In this document: piece by piece, positions 12,103 through 23,491 of the stretch
How the letters are laid out: each line of letters starts with the position of its first letter
How positions within the stretch are numbered: the first letter of the stretch is position 1
Assembly: GCA_026018925.1 (NCBI GenBank)
Contig: JAKSZU010000217.1
Span: 124,001 to 188,000, forward strand
Length of the DNA: 64,000 nt
Origin: Tupaia tana
Taxonomy: Eukaryota; Chordata; Mammalia; Scandentia; Tupaiidae
Direction of reading: 5' to 3'
Program-made: the position numbers and the translations under genes
Notes under the pieces: model-generated
What the model was told of the DNA's origin: nothing
Database searches by the model: none
The model's input: only the letters and a program-made list of their open reading frames with translations

Positions 12103-14467
12103 GAATTCTGAGTAGAAAATCTTCATTTCTCCTGAGACCTGAAATATCTAGTTCCCAGTATCCATGTGGAATCTTCTCAGAGAATGGCTCAACTCTCCTG
12201 CCTGGGAGAAAGGAGCAGAAGTGCTTATTAACAAAACAAAAGATGGAGCTGAGAGCCAGAGAGTAATTCTACCTTTAAAGAAATCGTAAAAAGTTAAAAT
12301 TACCAAAAAAAAATGAGGAGACAGGAGCACAGAGAGACAGAGACCTCAGAGACACAGAGACAGAGATAGAAGGCCAGAGGGGCTCCCTACCACACTAGCT
12401 TTGCTTGCTGGAGGCTGAATTATGGGTAGAAAATCTTCATTTCTCCTGAGCCCTGAAATATCTAGTTCCCAGTATCCATGTGGAATCTTCTCAGAGAATG
12501 GCTCAACTCTCCTGCCTGGGAGAAAGGAGCAGAAGGGCTTATTAACAAAACAAAAGATGGAGCTGAGAGCCAGAGAGAAATTCTTCTTTAAAAAAACGTA
12601 AAAAGGAAAAATTACCAAAAAAAAAATGAGGAGACAGGAGCAGAGAGAGACAGAGACTTCAGAGACACAGAGACAGAGATAGAAGGCCAGAGGGGCTTCC
12701 TACCACACTAGCTTTGCTTGCTGGAGGCTGAATTATGAGTTGAAAATCTTCATTTCTCCTGAGCCCTGAAATATCTAGTTCCCAGTATCCATGTGGAATA
12801 TTCTCAGAGAATGGCTCAACTCTACGGCCTGGGAGAAAGGAGCAGAAGGGCTTATTAACAAAACAAAAGATGGAGCTGAGAGCCAGAGAGAAATTCTACC
12901 TTTAAAAAAATCGTAAAAAGGAAAAATTACCAAAAAAAAAGATGAGACAGGAGCAGAGAGAGACAGAGACCTCAGAGACACAGAGACAGACATAGAAGGC
13001 CAGAGGGTGTCCCTACCACACTAGCTTTGCTTGCTGGAGGCTGAATTATGAGTAGAAAATCTTCATTTCTCCTCAGCCCTGAAATATCTAGTTCCCAGTA
13101 TCCATGTGGAATCTTCTCAGAGAATGGCTCAACTCTCCTGCCTGGGAGAAAGGAGCAGAAGGGCTTATTAACAAAAGAAAAGATGGAGCTGAGAGCCAGA
13201 GAGAAATTCTACCTTTAAAAAAATCGTAAAAAGGAAAAATTACCAAAAAAAAAATGAGGAGACAGGAGCAGAGAGAGACAGAGATCTCAGAGACACAGAG
13301 ACAGAGATAGAAGGCCAGAGGGGCTCCCTACCACACTAGCTTTGCTTGCTGGAGGCTGAATTATGAGTAGAAAATCTTCATTTCTCCTGAGCCCTGAAAT
13401 ATCTGGTTCCCAGTATCCATGTGGAATCTTCTCAGAGAATGGCTCAACTCTCATGCCTGGGAGAAAGGAGCAGAAGGGCTTATTAACAAAACAAAAGATG
13501 GAGCTGAGAGGCATAGAGAAATTCTACCTTTAAAAAAATCGTAAAAAGGAAAAATTACCAAAAAAAAAAAATGAGGAGACAGGAGCAGAGAGAGACAGAG
13601 ACCTCAGAGACACAGAGAGAGATAGAAGGCCAGAGGGGCTCCCTACCACACTAGCTTTGCTTGCTGGAGGCTGAATTATGAGTAGAAAATCTTCATTTCT
13701 CCTGAGCCCTGAAATATCTAGTTCCCAGTATCCATGTGGAATCTTCTCAGAGAATGGCTCAACTCTCCTGCCTGGGAGAAAGGAGCAGAAGGGCTTATTA
13801 ACAAAACAAAAGATGGAGCTGAGAGCCAGAGACAAATTCTACCTTTAAAAAAATCGTAAAAAGGAAAAATTACCAAAAAATATGAGGAGACAGGAGTAGA
13901 GAGAGACAGAGACCTCAGAGACACAGAGACAGAGATAGAAGGCCAGAGGGGCTCCCTACCACACTAGCTTTGCTTGCTGGAGGATGAATTATGAGTAGAA
14001 AATCTTCATTTCTCTTGAGCCCTGAAATATCTAGTTCCCAGTATCCATGTGGAATCTTCTCAGAGAATGGCTCAAATCTCCTGCCTGGGAGAAAGGAGCA
14101 GATGGGCTTATTAACAAAACAAAGATGGAGCTGAGAGCCAGAGAGAAATTCTACCTTTAAAAAAATTGTAAAAAGGAAAAATTACCAAAAAAAAGGAGGA
14201 GACAGGAGCAGAGAGAGACAGAGACCTCAGAGACACAGAGACAGAGATAGAAGGCTAGAGGGGCTCCCTACCACACTAGCTTTGCTTGCTGGAGGCTGAA
14301 TTATGAGTAGAAAATCTTCATTTCTCCTGAGCCCTGAAATATCTAGTTCCCAGTATCCATGTGGAATCTTCTCAGAGAATGGCTCAACTCTCCTGCCTGG
14401 GAGAAAGGAGCAGAAGGGCTTATTAACAAAACAAAAGATGGAGCTGAGAGCCAGAGAGAAATTCTAC

Positions 14468-14509
14468 CTTTAAAAAAATCGTAAAAAGGAAAAATTACCA
14501 AAAAAAAAA
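14468..14509 (+). repeat. A-tract block within the monomer
   Basis: Four A-tracts follow in close succession: A7, A5, A5 and a terminal A10, separated by tcgt, gg and ttacc. Their centres are about 10, 7 and 12 bp apart, close to helical phase, so this part may be intrinsically bent. The final run is the main source of unit length variation, roughly 7 to 13 A in the units I read. Subtypes alter the block: tgtataaagg in one type, aaacgtaaaa in another, ggaataattacc in a third, and a T or TA interruption of the last run in some. Confidence 0.8.
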
Positions 14510-14579
14510 TGAGGAGACAGGAGCAGAGAGAGACAGAGACCTCAGAGACACAGAGACAGAGATAGAAGGCCAGAGGGGC
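14510..14579 (+). repeat. GA-rich block with degenerate CAGAGA sub-repeats
   Basis: About 70 bp of mostly purines follow the poly(A) run, with repeated cagaga/gagaca words. This looks like an old microsatellite-like expansion frozen into the unit. It recurs once per unit along the whole array, always on the + strand. Small deletions occur here: six bases are missing in one subtype (cacagagagagatag, e.g. near 2620, 13615 and 16125), and one base is missing (gagaccagagac) near 24925 and its copies. Confidence 0.8.
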
Positions 14580-14612
14580 TCCCTACCACACTAGCTTTGC
14601 TTGCTGGAGGCT

Positions 14613-17127
14613 GAATTATGAGTAGAAAATCTTCATTTCTCCTCAGCCCTGAAATATCTAGTTCCCAGTATCCATGTGGAATCTTCTCAGAGAATGGCTC
14701 AACTCTCCTGCCTGGGAGAAAGGAGCAGAAGGGCTTATTAACAAAACAAAAGATGGAGCTGAGAGCCAGAGAGTAATTCTACCTTTAAAAAAATCGTAAA
14801 AAGTTAAAATTACCAAAAAAAAATGAGGAGACAGGAGCACAGAGAGACAGAGACCTCAGAGACACAGAGACAGAGATAGAAGGCCAGAGGGGCTCCCTAC
14901 CACACTAGCTTTGCTTGCTGGAGGCTGAATTATGGGTAGAAAATCTTCATTTCTCCTGAGCCCTGAAATATCTAGTTCCCAGTATCCATGTGGAATCTTC
15001 TCAGAGAATGGCTCAACTCTCCTGCCTGGGAGAAAGGAGCAGAAGGGCTTATTAACAAAACAAAAGATGGAGCTGAGAGCCAGAGAGAAATTCTTCTTTA
15101 AAAAAACGTAAAAAGGAAAAATTACCAAAAAAAAAATGAGGAGACAGGAGCAGAGAGAGACAGAGACTTCAGAGACACAGAGACAGAGATAGAAGGCCAG
15201 AGGGGCTTCCTACCACAGTAGCTTTGCTTGCTGGAGGCTGAATTATGAGTTGAAAATCTTCATTTCTCCTGAGCCCTGAAATATCTAGTTCCCAGTATCC
15301 ATGGGGAATATTCTCAGAGAATGGCTCAACTCTACGGCCTGGGAGAAAGGAGCAGAAGGGCTTATTAACAAAACAAAAGATGGAGCTGAGAGCCAGAGAG
15401 AAATTCTACCTTTAAAAAAATCGTAAAAAGGAAAAATTACCAAAAAAAAATGAGGAGACAGGAGCAGAGAGAGACAGAGACCTCAGAGACACAGAGACAG
15501 ACATAGAAGGCCAGAGGGTCTCCCTACCACACTAGCTTTGCTTGCTGGAGGCTGAATTATGAGTAGAAAATCTTCATTTCTCCTCAGCCCTGAAATATCT
15601 AGTTCCCAGTATCCATGTGGAATCTTCTCAGAGAATGGCTCAACTCTCCTGCCTGGGAGAAAGGAGCAGAAGGGCTTATTAACAAAAGAAAAGATGGAGC
15701 TGAGAGCCAGAGAGAAATTCTACCTTTAAAAAAATCGTAAAAAGGAAAAATTACCAAAAAAAAAAAATGAGGAGACAGGAGCAGAGAGAGACAGAGATCT
15801 CAGAGACACAGAGACAGAGATAGAAGGCCAGAGGGGCTCCCTACCACACTAGCTTTGCTTGCTGGAGGCTGAATTATGAGTAGAAAATCTTCATTTCTCC
15901 TGAGCCCTGAAATATCTAGTTCCCAGTATCCATGTGGAATCTTCTCAGAGAATGGCTCAACTCTCATGCCTGGGAGAAAGGAGCAGAAGGGCTTATTAAC
16001 AAAACAAATGATGGAGCTGAGAGGCATAGAGAAATTCTACCTTTAAAAAAATCGTAAAAAGGAAAAATTACCAAAAAAAAAAATGAGGAGACAGGAGCAG
16101 AGAGAGACAGAGACCTCAGAGACACAGAGAGAGATAGAAGGCCAGAGGGGCTCCCTACCACACTAGCTTTGCTTGCTGGAGGCTGAATTATGAGTAGAAA
16201 ATCTTCATTTCTCCTGAGCCCTGAAATATCTAGTTCCCAGTATCCATGTGGAATCTTCTCAGAGAATGGCTCAACTCTCCTGCCTGGGAGAAAGGAGCAG
16301 AAGGGCTTATTAACAAAACAAAAGATGGAGCTGAGAGCCAGAGACAAATTCTACCTTTAAAAAAATCGTAAAAAGGAAAAATTACCAAAAAATAAAATGA
16401 GGAGACAGGAGTAGAGAGAGACAGAGACCTCAGAGACACAGAGACAGAGATAGAAGGCCAGAGGGGCTCCCTACCACACTAGCTTTGCTTGCTGGAGGAT
16501 GAATTATGAGTAGAAAATCTTCATTTCTCTTGAGCCCTGAAATATCTAGTTCCCAGTATCCATGTGGAATCTTCTCAGAGAATGGCTCAAATCTCCTGCC
16601 TGGGAGAAAGGAGCAGATGGGCTTATTAACAAAACAAAGATGGAGCTGAGAGCCAGAGAGAAATTCTACCTTTAAAAAAATTGTAAAAAGAAAAAATTAC
16701 CAAAAAAAATGAGGAGACAGGAGCAGAGAGAGACAGAGACCTCAGAGACACAGAGACAGAGATAGAAGGCTAGAGGGGCTCCCTACCACACTAGCTTTGC
16801 TTGCTGGAGGCTGAATTATGAGTAGAAAATCTTCATTTCTCCTGAGCCCTGAAATATCTAGTTCCCAGTATCCATGTGGAATCTTCTCAGAGAATGGCTC
16901 AACTCTGCTGCCTGGGAGAAAGGAGCAGAAGGGCTTATTAACAAAACAAAAGATGGAGCTGAGAGCCAGAGAGAAATTCTACCTTTAAAAAAATCGTAAA
17001 AAGGAAAAATTACCAAAAAAAAAATGAGGGGAGAGGAGCAGAGAGAGACAGAGACCTCAGAGACACAGAGACAGAGATAGAAGGCCAGAGGGGCTCCCTA
17101 CCACACTAGCTTTGCTTGCTGGAGGCT
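14613..17127 (+). repeat. Higher-order block B8, copy 2
   Basis: Same unit order as copy 1, about 2.51 kb downstream. The first unit is chimeric: it opens with gaattatgag and cctcagccc like unit A1 at 17128, then has gagtaattc and agttaaaatt like B1. Private changes include ggggaatattc near 15303 and acaaatgatgg near 16005. The block is followed at 17128 by A8 copy 4. Confidence 0.88.
14647..14773 (+). other. Crossover junction of the B8 tandem duplication
   Basis: Left of 14647 the unit matches A1 (cctcagccc). From 14773 it matches B1 (gagtaattc). The exchange lies in the identical sequence between these sites. The matching right-hand position is in the unit starting at 17128, where the A1 sequence continues with gacaaattc. 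This fits one unequal exchange that duplicated an eight-unit segment. Confidence 0.75.
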
Positions 17128-19642
17128 GAATTATGAGTAGAAAATCTTCATTTCTCCTCAGCCCTGAAATATCTAGTTCCCAGTATCCATGTGGAATCTT
17201 CTCAGAGAATGGCTCAACTCTCCTGCCTGGGAGAAAGGAGCAGAAGGGCTTATTAACAAAACAAAAGATGGAGCTGAGAGCCAGAGACAAATTCTACCTT
17301 TAAAAAAATCGTAAAAAGGAAAAATTACCAAAAAATAAAATGAGGAGACAGGAGCAGAGAGAGACAGAGACCTCAGAGACACAGAGACAGAGATAGAAGG
17401 CCAGAGGGGCTCCCGACCACAAGACCTTTGCTTGCTGGAAGCTGAATTATGAGTAGAAAATCTTCATTTCTCCTGAGCCCTGAAATATCTATTTCCCAGT
17501 ATCCATGTGGAATCTTCTCAGAGAATGGCTCAACTCTCCTGCCTGGGAGAAAGGAGCAGAAGGGCTTATTAACAAAACAAAAGATGGAGCTGAGAGCCAG
17601 AGAGAAATTCTTCTTTAAAAAAACGTAAAAAGGAAAAATTACCAAAAAAAAAAATGAGGAGACAGGAGCAGGGAGAGACAGAGACTTCAGAGACACAGAG
17701 AGAGAGATAGAAGGCCTGAGGGGCTTCCTACCACACTAGCTTTGCTTGCTGGAGGCTGAATTATGAGTAGAAAATCTTCATTTCTCCTGAGCCCTGAAAT
17801 ATCTAGTTCCCAGTATCCATGTGGAATATTCTCAGAGAATGGCTCAACTCTACGGCCTGGGAGAAAGGAGCAGAAGGGCTTATTAACAAAACAAAAGATG
17901 GAGCTCAGAGCCAGAGAGAAATTCTACCTTTATAAAAATCGTAAAAAGGAAAAATTACCAAAAAAATAATGAGGAGACAGGAGCAGAGAGAGACAGAGAC
18001 CTCAGAGACACAGAGACAGAGATATTAGGCCAGAGGGGCTCCCTACCACACTAGCTTTGCTTGCTGGAGGCTGAATTATGAGTAGAAAATCTTCATTTCT
18101 CCTCAGCCCTGAAATATCTAGTTCCCAGTATCCATGTGGAATCTTCTCAGAGAATGGCTCAACTCTCCTGCCTGGGAGAAAGGAGCAGAAGGGCTTATTA
18201 ACAAAACAAAAGATGGAGCTGAGAGCCAGAGAGAAATTCTACCTTTAAAAAAATCGTAAAAAGAAAAAATTACCAAAAAAAAAAAATGAGGAGACAGGAG
18301 CAGAGAGAGACAGAGACCTCAGAGACACAGAGACAGAGATAGAAGGCCAGAGGGGCTCCCGACCACAAGACCTTTGCTTGCTGGAAGCTGAATTATGAGT
18401 AGAAAATCTTCATTTCTCCTGAGCCCTGAAATATCTAGTTCCCAGTATCCATGTGGAATCTTCTCAGAGAATGGCTCAACTCTCCTGCCTGGGAGAAAGG
18501 AGCAGAAGGGCTTATTAACAAAACAAAAGATGGAGCTGAGAGCCAGAGAGAAATTCTTCTTTAAAAAAACGTAAAAAGGAAAAATTACCAAAAAAAAATG
18601 AGGAGACAGGAGCAGAGAGAGACAGAGACTTCAGAGACACAGAGACAGAGATAGAAGGCCAGAGGGGCTTCCTACCACACTAGCTTTGCTTTCTGGAGGC
18701 TGAATTATGAGTTGAAAATCTTCATTTCTCCTGAGCCCTGAAATATCTAGTTCCCAGTATCCATGTGGAATATTCTCAGAGAATGGCTCAACTCTACGGC
18801 CTGGGAGAAAGGAGCAGAAGGGCTTATTAACAAAACAAAAGATGGAGCTGAGAGCCAGAGAGAAATTCTACCTTTAAAAAAATCGTAAAAAGGAAAAATT
18901 ACCAAAAAAAAAATGAGGAGACAGGAGCAGAGAGAGACAGAGACCTCAGAGACACAGAGACAGACATAGAAGGCCAGAGGGGCTCCCGACCACAAGACCT
19001 TTGCTTGCTGGAAGCTGAATTATGAGTAGAAAATCTTCATTTCTCCTGAGCCCTGAAATATCTAGTTCCCAGTATCCATGTGGAATCTTCTCAGAGAATG
19101 GCTCAACTCTCCTGCCTGGGAGAAAGGAGCAGAAGGGCTTATTAACAAAACAAAAGATGGAGCTGAGAGCCAGAGACAAATTCTACCTTTAAAAAAATTG
19201 TATAAAGGAAAAATTACCAAAAAAAATGAGGAGACAGGAGCAGAGAGAGACAGAGACCTCAGAGACACAGAGACAGGGATACAAGGCCAGAGGGGCTCCC
19301 TACCACACTAGCATTGCTTGCTGGAGGATGAATACTGAGTAGAAAATCTTCATTTCTCTTGAGCCCTGAAATATCTAGTTCCCAGTATCCATGTGGAATC
19401 TTCTCAGAGAATGGCTCAACTCTCCTGCCTGGGAGAAAGGAGCAGAAGGGTTATTAACAAAACTAAAGATGGAGCTGAGAGCCAGAGAGAAATTTAACCT
19501 TTAAAAAAATCGTAAAACGGAATAATTACCAAAAAAAAATGAGGAGACAGGAGCAGAGAGAGTCAGAGACCTCAGAGACACAGAGACAGGGATAGAAGGC
19601 CAGAGGGGCTCCCTACCACACTAGCTTTGCTTGCTGGAGGCT
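17128..19642 (+). repeat. Higher-order block A8, copy 4
   Basis: Complete A1-A8 order. It lacks several changes shared by copies 1-3: A3 has atcgtaaaaagg instead of atcgtaagaagg, A4 has gaatggctc instead of gaatgcctc, A5 has gaatcttc and gagagaaattcttc, and A8 has ggagcag and gagtcagagacc. A8 carries aaaacggaataattacc, shared with copies 5 and 7. Copies 1-3 therefore form one lineage and copies 4, 5 and 7 another. Confidence 0.88.
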
Positions 19643-20271
19643 GAATTCTGAGTAGAAAATCTTCATTTCTCCTGAGACCTGAAATATCTAGTTCCCAGTA
19701 TCCATGTGGAATCTTCTCAGAGAATGGCTCAACTCTCCTGCCTGGGAGAAAGGAGCAGAAGGGCTTATTAACAAAACAAAAGATGGAGCTGAGAGCCAGA
19801 GAGTAATTCTACCTTTAAAAAAATCGTAAAAAGTTAAAATTACCAAAAAAAAATGAGGAGACAGGAGCACAGAGAGACAGAGACCTCAGAGACACAGAGA
19901 CAGAGATAGAAGGCCAGAGGGGCTCCCGACCACACTAGCTTTGCTTGCTGGAGGCTGAATTATGAGTAGAAAATCTTCATTTCTCCTGAGCCCTGAAATA
20001 TCTAGTTCCCAGTATCCATGTGGAATCTTCTCAGAGAATGGCTCAACTCTCATGCCTGGGAGAAAGGAGCAGAAGGGCTTATTAACAAAACAAAAGATGG
20101 AGCTGAGAGGCATAGAGAAATTCTACCTTTAAAAAAATCGTAAAAAGGAAAAATTACCAAAAAAAAAAAATGAGGAGACAGGAGCAGAGAGAGACAGAGA
20201 CCTCAGAGACACAGAGAGAGATAGAAGGCCAGAGGGGCTCCCTACCACACTAGCTTTGCTTGCTGGAGGCT
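19643..20271 (+). repeat. Two-unit remnant of block B (B1 and B5)
   Basis: The first unit has gagacctg, gagtaattc and gagcacag (B1). The second has ctcatgcc and gaggcatagag (B5). Units B2-B4 are missing between them. The tail of the first unit combines ctcccgacc with acactag near 19924, a mixture not typical of either source, so the deletion join probably lies in or near that tail. Confidence 0.75.
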
Positions 20272-22793
20272 GAATTATGAGTAGAAAATCTTCATTTCTC
20301 CTGAGCCCTGAAATATCTAGTTCCCAGTATCCATGTGGAATCTTCTCAGAGAATGGCTCAACTCTCCTGCCTGGGAGAAAGGAGCAGAAGGGCTTATTAA
20401 CAAAACAAAAGATGGAGCTGAGAGCCAGAGACAAATTCTACCTTTAAAAAAATCGTAAAAAGGAAAAATTACCAAAAAATAAAATGAGGAGACAGGAGCA
20501 GAGAGAGACAGAGACCTCAGAGACACAGAGACAGAGATAGAAGGCCAGAGGGGCTCCCGACCACAAGACCTTTGCTTGCTGGAAGCTGAATTATGAGTAG
20601 AAAATCTTCATTTCTCCTGAGCCCTGAAATATCTATTTCCCAGTATCCATGTGGAATCTTCTCAGAGAATGGCTCAACTCTCCTGCCTGGGAGAAAGGAG
20701 CAGAAGGGCTTATTAACAAAACAAAAGATGGAGCTGAGAGCCAGAGAGAAATTCTTCTTTAAAAAAACGTAAAAAGGAAAAATTACCAAAAAAAAAAATG
20801 AGGAGACAGGAGCAGGGAGAGACAGAGACTTCAGAGACACAGAGACAGAGATAGAAGGCCTGAGGGGCTTCCTACCACATTAGCTTTGCTTGCTGGAGGC
20901 TGAATTATGAGTAGAAAATCTTCATTTCTCCTGAGCCCTGAAATATCTAGTTCCCAGTATCCATGTGGAATATTCTCAGAGAATGGCTCAACTCTACGGC
21001 CTGGGAGAAAGGAGCAGAAGGGCTTATTAACAAAACAAAAGATGGAGCTCAGAGCCAGAGAGAAATTCTACCTTTATAAAAATCGTAAAAAGGAAAAATT
21101 ACCAAAAAAAATAATGAGGAGACAGGAGCAGAGAGAGACAGAGACCTCAGAGACACAGAGACAGAGATATTAGGCCAGAGGGGCTCCCTACCACACTAGC
21201 TTTGCTTGCTGGAGGCTGAATTATGAGTAGAAAATCTTCATTTCTCCTCAGCCCTGAAATATCTAGTTCCCAGTATCCATGTGGAATCTTCTCAGAGAAT
21301 GGCTCAACTCTCCTGCCTGGGAGAAAGGAGCAGAAGGGCTTATTAACAAAACAAAAGATGGAGCTGAGAGCCAGAGACAAATTCTACCTTTAAAAAAATC
21401 GTAAAAAGGAAAAATTACCAAAAAAAAAAATGAGGAGACAGGAGCAGAGAGAGACAGAGACCTCAGAGACACAGAGACAGAGATAGAAGGCCAGAGGGGC
21501 TCCCGACCACAAGACCTTTGCTTGCTGGAAGCTGAATTATGAGTAGAAAATCTTCATTTCTCCTGAGCCCTGAAATATCTAGTTCCCAGTATCCATGTGG
21601 AATCTTCTCAGAGAATGGCTCAACTCTCCTGCCTGGGAGAAAGGAGCAGAAGGGCTTATTAACAAAACAAAAGATGGAGCTGAGAGCCAGAGAGAAATTC
21701 TTCTTTAAAAAAACGTAAAAAGGAAAAATTACCAAAAAAAAAAATGAGGAGACAGGAGCAGAGAGAGACAGAGACTTCAGAGACACAGAGACAGAGATAG
21801 AAGGCCAGAGGGGCTTCCTACCACACTAGCTTTGCTTGCTGGAGGCTGAATTATGAGTTGAAAATCTTCATTTCTCCTGAGCCCTGAAATATCTAGTTCC
21901 CAGTATCCATGTGGAATATTCTCAGAGAATGGCTCAACTCTACGGCCTGGGAGAAAGGAGCAGAAGGGCTTATTAACAAAACAAAAGATGGAGCTGAGAG
22001 CCAGAGAGAAATTCTACCTTTAAAAAATCGTAAAAAGGAAAAATTACCAAAAAAAAAATGAGGAGACAGGAGCAGAGAGAGACAGAGACCTCAGAGACAC
22101 AGAGACAGACATAGAAGGCCAGAGGGGCTCCCTACCACACAAGCTTTGCTTGCTGGAAGCTGAATTATGAGTAGAAAATCTTCATTTCTCCTGAGCCCTG
22201 AAATATCTAGTTCCCAGTATCCATGTGGAATCTTCTCAGAGAATGGCTCAACTCTCCTGCCTGGGAGAAAGGAGCAGAAGGGCTTATTAACAAAACAAAA
22301 GATGGAGCTGAGAGCCAGAGACAAATTCTACCTTTAAAAAAATCGTAAAAAGGAAAAATTACCAAAAAAAAAAATGAGGAGACAGGAGCAGAGAGAGACA
22401 GAGACCTCAGAGACACAGAGACAGGGATAGAAGGCCAGAGGGGCTCCCTACCACACTAGACCATTGCTTGCTGGAGGATGAATTCTGAGTAGAAAATCTT
22501 CATTTCTCTTGAGCCCTGAAATATCTAGTTCCCAGTATCCATGTGGAATCTTCTCAGAGAATGGCTCAACTCTCCTGCCTGGGAGAAAGGAGCAGAAGGG
22601 TTATTAACAAAACTAAAGATGGAGCTGAGAGCCAGAGAGAAATTTAACCTTTAAAAAAATCGTAAAACGGAATAATTACCAAAAAAAAAATGAGGAGACA
22701 GGAGCAGAGAGAGTCAGAGACCTCAGAGACACAGAGACAGGGATAGAAGGCCAGAGGGGCTCCCTACCACACTAGCTTTGCTTGCTGGAGGCT
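20272..22793 (+). repeat. Higher-order block A8, copy 5 (with hybrid units)
   Basis: Eight units follow the A order, but three are modified. The first begins like B6 (gagtag, cctgagcc) and ends like A1 (ctcccgacc tail). The fourth has cctcagcc of A4 but gacaaattc of A1. The seventh has gacaaattc but atcgtaaaaagg instead of ttgtataaagg, and ctagaccattgc near 22457 instead of ctagcattgc. This copy shows most exchange between unit types among the A8 blocks. Confidence 0.8.
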
Positions 22794-23491
22794 GAATTCT
22801 GAGTAGAAAATCTTCATTTCTCCTCAGCCCTGAAATATCTAGTTCCCAGTATCCATGTGGAATCTTCTCAGAGAATGGCTCAACTCTCCTGCCTGGGAGA
22901 AAGGAGCAGAAGGGCTTATTAACAAAACAAAAGATGGAGCTGAGAGCCAGAGAGTAATTCTACCTTTAAAAAAATCGTAAAAAGTTAAAATTACCAAAAA
23001 AAAATGAGGAGACAGGAGCACAGAGAGACAGAGACCTCAGAGACACAGAGACAGAGATAGAAGGCCAGAGGGGCTCCCTACCACACTAGCTTTGCTTGCT
23101 GGAGGCTGAATTATGGGTAGAAAATCTTCATTTCTCCTGAGCCCTGAAATATCTAGTTCCCAGTATCCATGTGGAATCTTCTCAGAGAATGGCTCAACTC
23201 TCCTGCCTGGGAGAAAGGAGCAGAAGGGCTTATTAACAAAACAAAAGATGGAGCTGAGAGCCAGAGAGAAATTCTTCTTTAAAAAAACGTAAAAAGGAAA
23301 AATTACCAAAAAAAAAATGAGGAGACAGGAGCAGAGAGAGACAGAGACTTCAGAGACACAGAGACAGAGATAGAAGGCCAGAGGGGCTTCCTACCACACT
23401 AGCTTTGCTTGCTGGAGGCTGAATTATGAGTTGAAAATCTTCATTTCTCCTGAGCCCTGAAATATCTAGTTCCCAGTATACATGTGGAATA
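22794..23491 (+). repeat. T4, T5 and the start of T1 leading into the 33-unit segment
   Basis: The T4-type unit has gagtaattc and agttaaaatt but opens with cctcagcc rather than gagacctg, a combination seen again only at 55758. The T5 unit has tatgggtag and attcttcttt. The T1 unit has gagttgaaaatc and the private change gtatacatg near 23480, seen again near 56450. The 33-unit duplicated segment begins inside this T1 unit. Confidence 0.8.

Larger units (their letters stand above)
12103..14612 (+). repeat. Higher-order block B8, copy 1 (8 monomers)
   Basis: Eight units define block B. B1 (T4): gaattctgag, gagacctg, gagtaattc, agttaaaatt, gagcacag. B2 (T5): tatgggtag, attcttcttt, acttcag. B3 (T1): gagttgaaaatc, gaatattc, ctacggcc, acagacatag. 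B4: cctcagcc, aaaagaaaag, gatctcag. B5: ctcatgcc, gaggcatagag. B6: gacaaattc, gagtagag. B7: caaatctcc, aaaacaaagatgg, ttgtaaaaagg, ggctagagg. B8: near consensus. A small deletion (gatgagacagg for atgaggagacagg) follows the poly(A) of B3 near 12940. Confidence 0.88.
14298..14612 (+). repeat. Representative consensus-like monomer (315 bp)
   Basis: This unit carries the majority base at all the diagnostic sites used here: tatgagtag, cctgagccc, gaatcttc, ctctcctgcc, aaaacaaaag, gagaaattctacc, atcgtaaaaagg, gacctcagag, gagatagaagg, ctccctaccacactag. My hand count is A 118, G 75, C 61, T 61, which is 43% GC and 61% purine. It contains one CpG, in atcgtaa. In order it holds about 170 bp of mixed sequence, an A-tract block, a GA-rich block, and a short pyrimidine-containing tail ending ttgcttgctggaggct. 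No long inverted repeat is visible, so it does not look like a folded RNA gene. Confidence 0.9.

Noticed and set aside
14501..14509. Poly(A) run as the tail of a retroposed SINE or processed transcript
   Set aside because: It occurs at the same internal place in every unit, with no target-site duplications and no separate element body. An ancient retroposed origin of the first unit cannot be excluded but is not shown.
14513..14570. GA-rich block as an independent microsatellite locus
   Set aside because: It is a fixed part of each 314-bp unit, with almost the same sequence and length throughout, not a separately expanding locus.
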